Assembly: GCA_028708155.1 (NCBI GenBank)
Contig: JAQVZN010000001.1
Span: 1-40,996, forward strand
Direction: 5' to 3'
Source: Minisyncoccota bacterium
GTDB taxonomy: Bacteria > Patescibacteriota > Minisyncoccia > Minisyncoccales > Minisyncoccaceae
DNA length: 40,996 nt
Shown here: piece after piece, positions 40,421-40,996 of the stretch
Layout: each line of letters opens with the position of its first letter
How positions within the stretch are numbered: position 1 is the first letter of the stretch
Made by a program: the position numbers and the translations under genes
Notes under the pieces: model-generated
What the model saw: the letters and a program-made list of their open reading frames with translations, nothing else
Databases searched by the model: none
What the model was told of the DNA's origin: nothing

Positions 40421-40996
40421 AAAAGAACTGCAAAAATTAAAGAACGAAGAAAAAGCAAAAATTCTTTCAAGGTTTTTTAAAACAGGAAAAGGAGAGTATG
40501 GAGAAGGAGATAAGTTTTTAGGAATTAAGGTTCCTGATTTAAGATTAGTAGCTAAAAATAATCTAAATGTTAGTTTAACAGAACTACAAGATCTTTTAGA
40601 TAGTGATATTCATGAACATAGACTAACAGCTCTTTTAATTCTTGTTGAAAATTTTAAAAAAGAACAAAAGCTAGAAATTGTTGATTTTTATCTAAAGAAT
40701 TTAAAAAATATTAATAACTGGGATTTGGTAGATTTATCTTGTCCGAACATCATCGGAAGATATTTTTTAAAAAGAGATAGGAGTTTACTATATAGATTAG
40801 CTAAGTCAGAAAATCTATGGGAGAGAAGAATTGCAATAGTTTCTACTTATTATTTTATTAAAAATAATAATTTTGAAGATACGATTAAAATATCAAAGAT
40901 GCTATTAGGAGATAAGCATGATTTGTTACACAAGGCTGTTGGTTGGATGCTTAGGGAAGTTGGAAAAAAAGATGAAGCTATTTTAATTGCTTTTCT
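40413..40996 (+). CDS. AlkD-type DNA alkylation repair protein, 3' end outside the window
   Basis: HEAT-like-repeat DNA glycosylase of the AlkC/AlkD family, which removes alkylated bases. The N-terminal block RFFKTGKGEYGEGDKFLGIKVPDLR is the family signature. SDIHEHRLTALLIL, NINNWDLVDLSCP (W and D of the DNA-binding groove), ENLWERRIAIVSTYYFI and DLLHKAVGWMLREVGK follow in the expected order. The frame is open to the last base, so roughly the C-terminal tenth is missing. ATG 40413 gives a compact start overlapping prmC by 8 bp; an in-frame ATG at 40389 is possible. Confidence 0.92.
   Translation, partial: MVKKELQKLKNEEKAKILSRFFKTGKGEYGEGDKFLGIKVPDLRLVAKNNLNVSLTELQDLLDSDIHEHRLTALLILVENFKKEQKLEIVDFYLKNLKNINNWDLVDLSCPNIIGRYFLKRDRSLLYRLAKSENLWERRIAIVSTYYFIKNNNFEDTIKISKMLLGDKHDLLHKAVGWMLREVGKKDEAILIAF

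Noticed and set aside
1..40996. Archaeal origin, suggested by AT-rich leaderless starts, family 4 uracil-DNA glycosylase and the tRNA-binding domain
   Set aside because: uvrABC, typA, prmC, MliC and TTGACA/TATAAT promoters are bacterial, and the small membrane families are Patescibacteria-typical.
1..40996. Recoded UGA (code 25) as in Gracilibacteria
   Set aside because: Many genes end at TGA with domains complete at that point, for example the genes ending at 1100, 36642 and 38308, and no in-frame TGA interrupts a conserved domain.

Overview
This window reads as a very AT-rich, gene-dense chromosome segment from an uncultivated Patescibacterium (Candidate Phyla Radiation), most likely of the Parcubacteria/Paceibacteria type. 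The evidence is the set of lineage-typical small families: DUF5671 and DUF5652 membrane proteins, several membrane-anchored SIMPL (DUF541) proteins, a cohesin-like surface protein with a 'HPD..WY' Ig-like segment, a free-standing MetRS-type tRNA-binding domain, and shortened housekeeping enzymes. TGA is used as a stop, so this is not the recoded Gracilibacteria/Absconditabacteria code. uvrBAC, typA and sigma70-type promoters make it bacterial. Placement below the superphylum is inference. I see no tRNA, rRNA, CRISPR array, insertion sequence, prophage or origin, and no stretch over 300 bases lacks a gene.

Layout. 1-2420: PspC-domain protein, ATP-grasp ligase, GerMN-domain protein and an SDR oxidoreductase. 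2426-3738: a DEAD-box RNA helicase with its own promoter, a terminator/antiterminator-like leader and a downstream terminator. 3767-7213: corA, then trhA and typA on the minus strand. 7219-9706: an MliC-type lysozyme-inhibitor-like protein and a baseplate-J-like/beta-helix protein expressed from back-to-back promoters, then a type III ornithine decarboxylase. 9707-14062: a U32 peptidase (RlhA type) and three membrane-anchored proteins. 14108-19822: a contiguous uvrB-uvrA-uvrC block with overlapping genes. 19843-22585: Cys-tailed thioredoxin-like protein, membrane protein, tsaC and CapA-type phosphatase. 22563-25562: a DUF2090 aldolase-like gene divergent from a beta-CASP RNase, then a second SIMPL protein. 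25573-32908: ATP-grasp ligase, tyrS, cohesin-like surface protein, MazG-like pyrophosphohydrolase, ATP-cone/nuclease fusion, ychF and a flavoprotein. 32928-34849: patatin phospholipase convergent with a GH3 hexosaminidase. 34912-40996: DcrB/PsbP-like protein, tRNA-binding domain, third SIMPL protein, FKBP isomerase, DsbD-like redox protein, a 31-residue peptide gene, family 4 uracil-DNA glycosylase, DUF5652, DUF167, divergent PAP2, prmC and a partial AlkD-type gene cut by the window edge.

How the genes work together. DNA repair is strongly represented: nucleotide excision, uracil excision and alkylated-base excision. The UvrA appears to lack the insertion domain and the UvrC lacks the C-terminal helix-hairpin-helix domain. 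A second theme is the envelope: anchored or secreted proteins for folding (FKBP, thioredoxin/DsbD-like), wall turnover (GH3), phospholipid hydrolysis (patatin), lysozyme resistance (MliC) and surface display (cohesin-like), which fits a host-attached lifestyle. Compression is extreme, with ATGA couplings, convergent genes whose 3' ends overlap, and interlocked divergent promoters. Many transcription units have a -10 element only 6-9 nt before the ATG, suggesting leaderless mRNAs. Many other genes have an A-tract (AAAAATATG) in place of a Shine-Dalgarno sequence.
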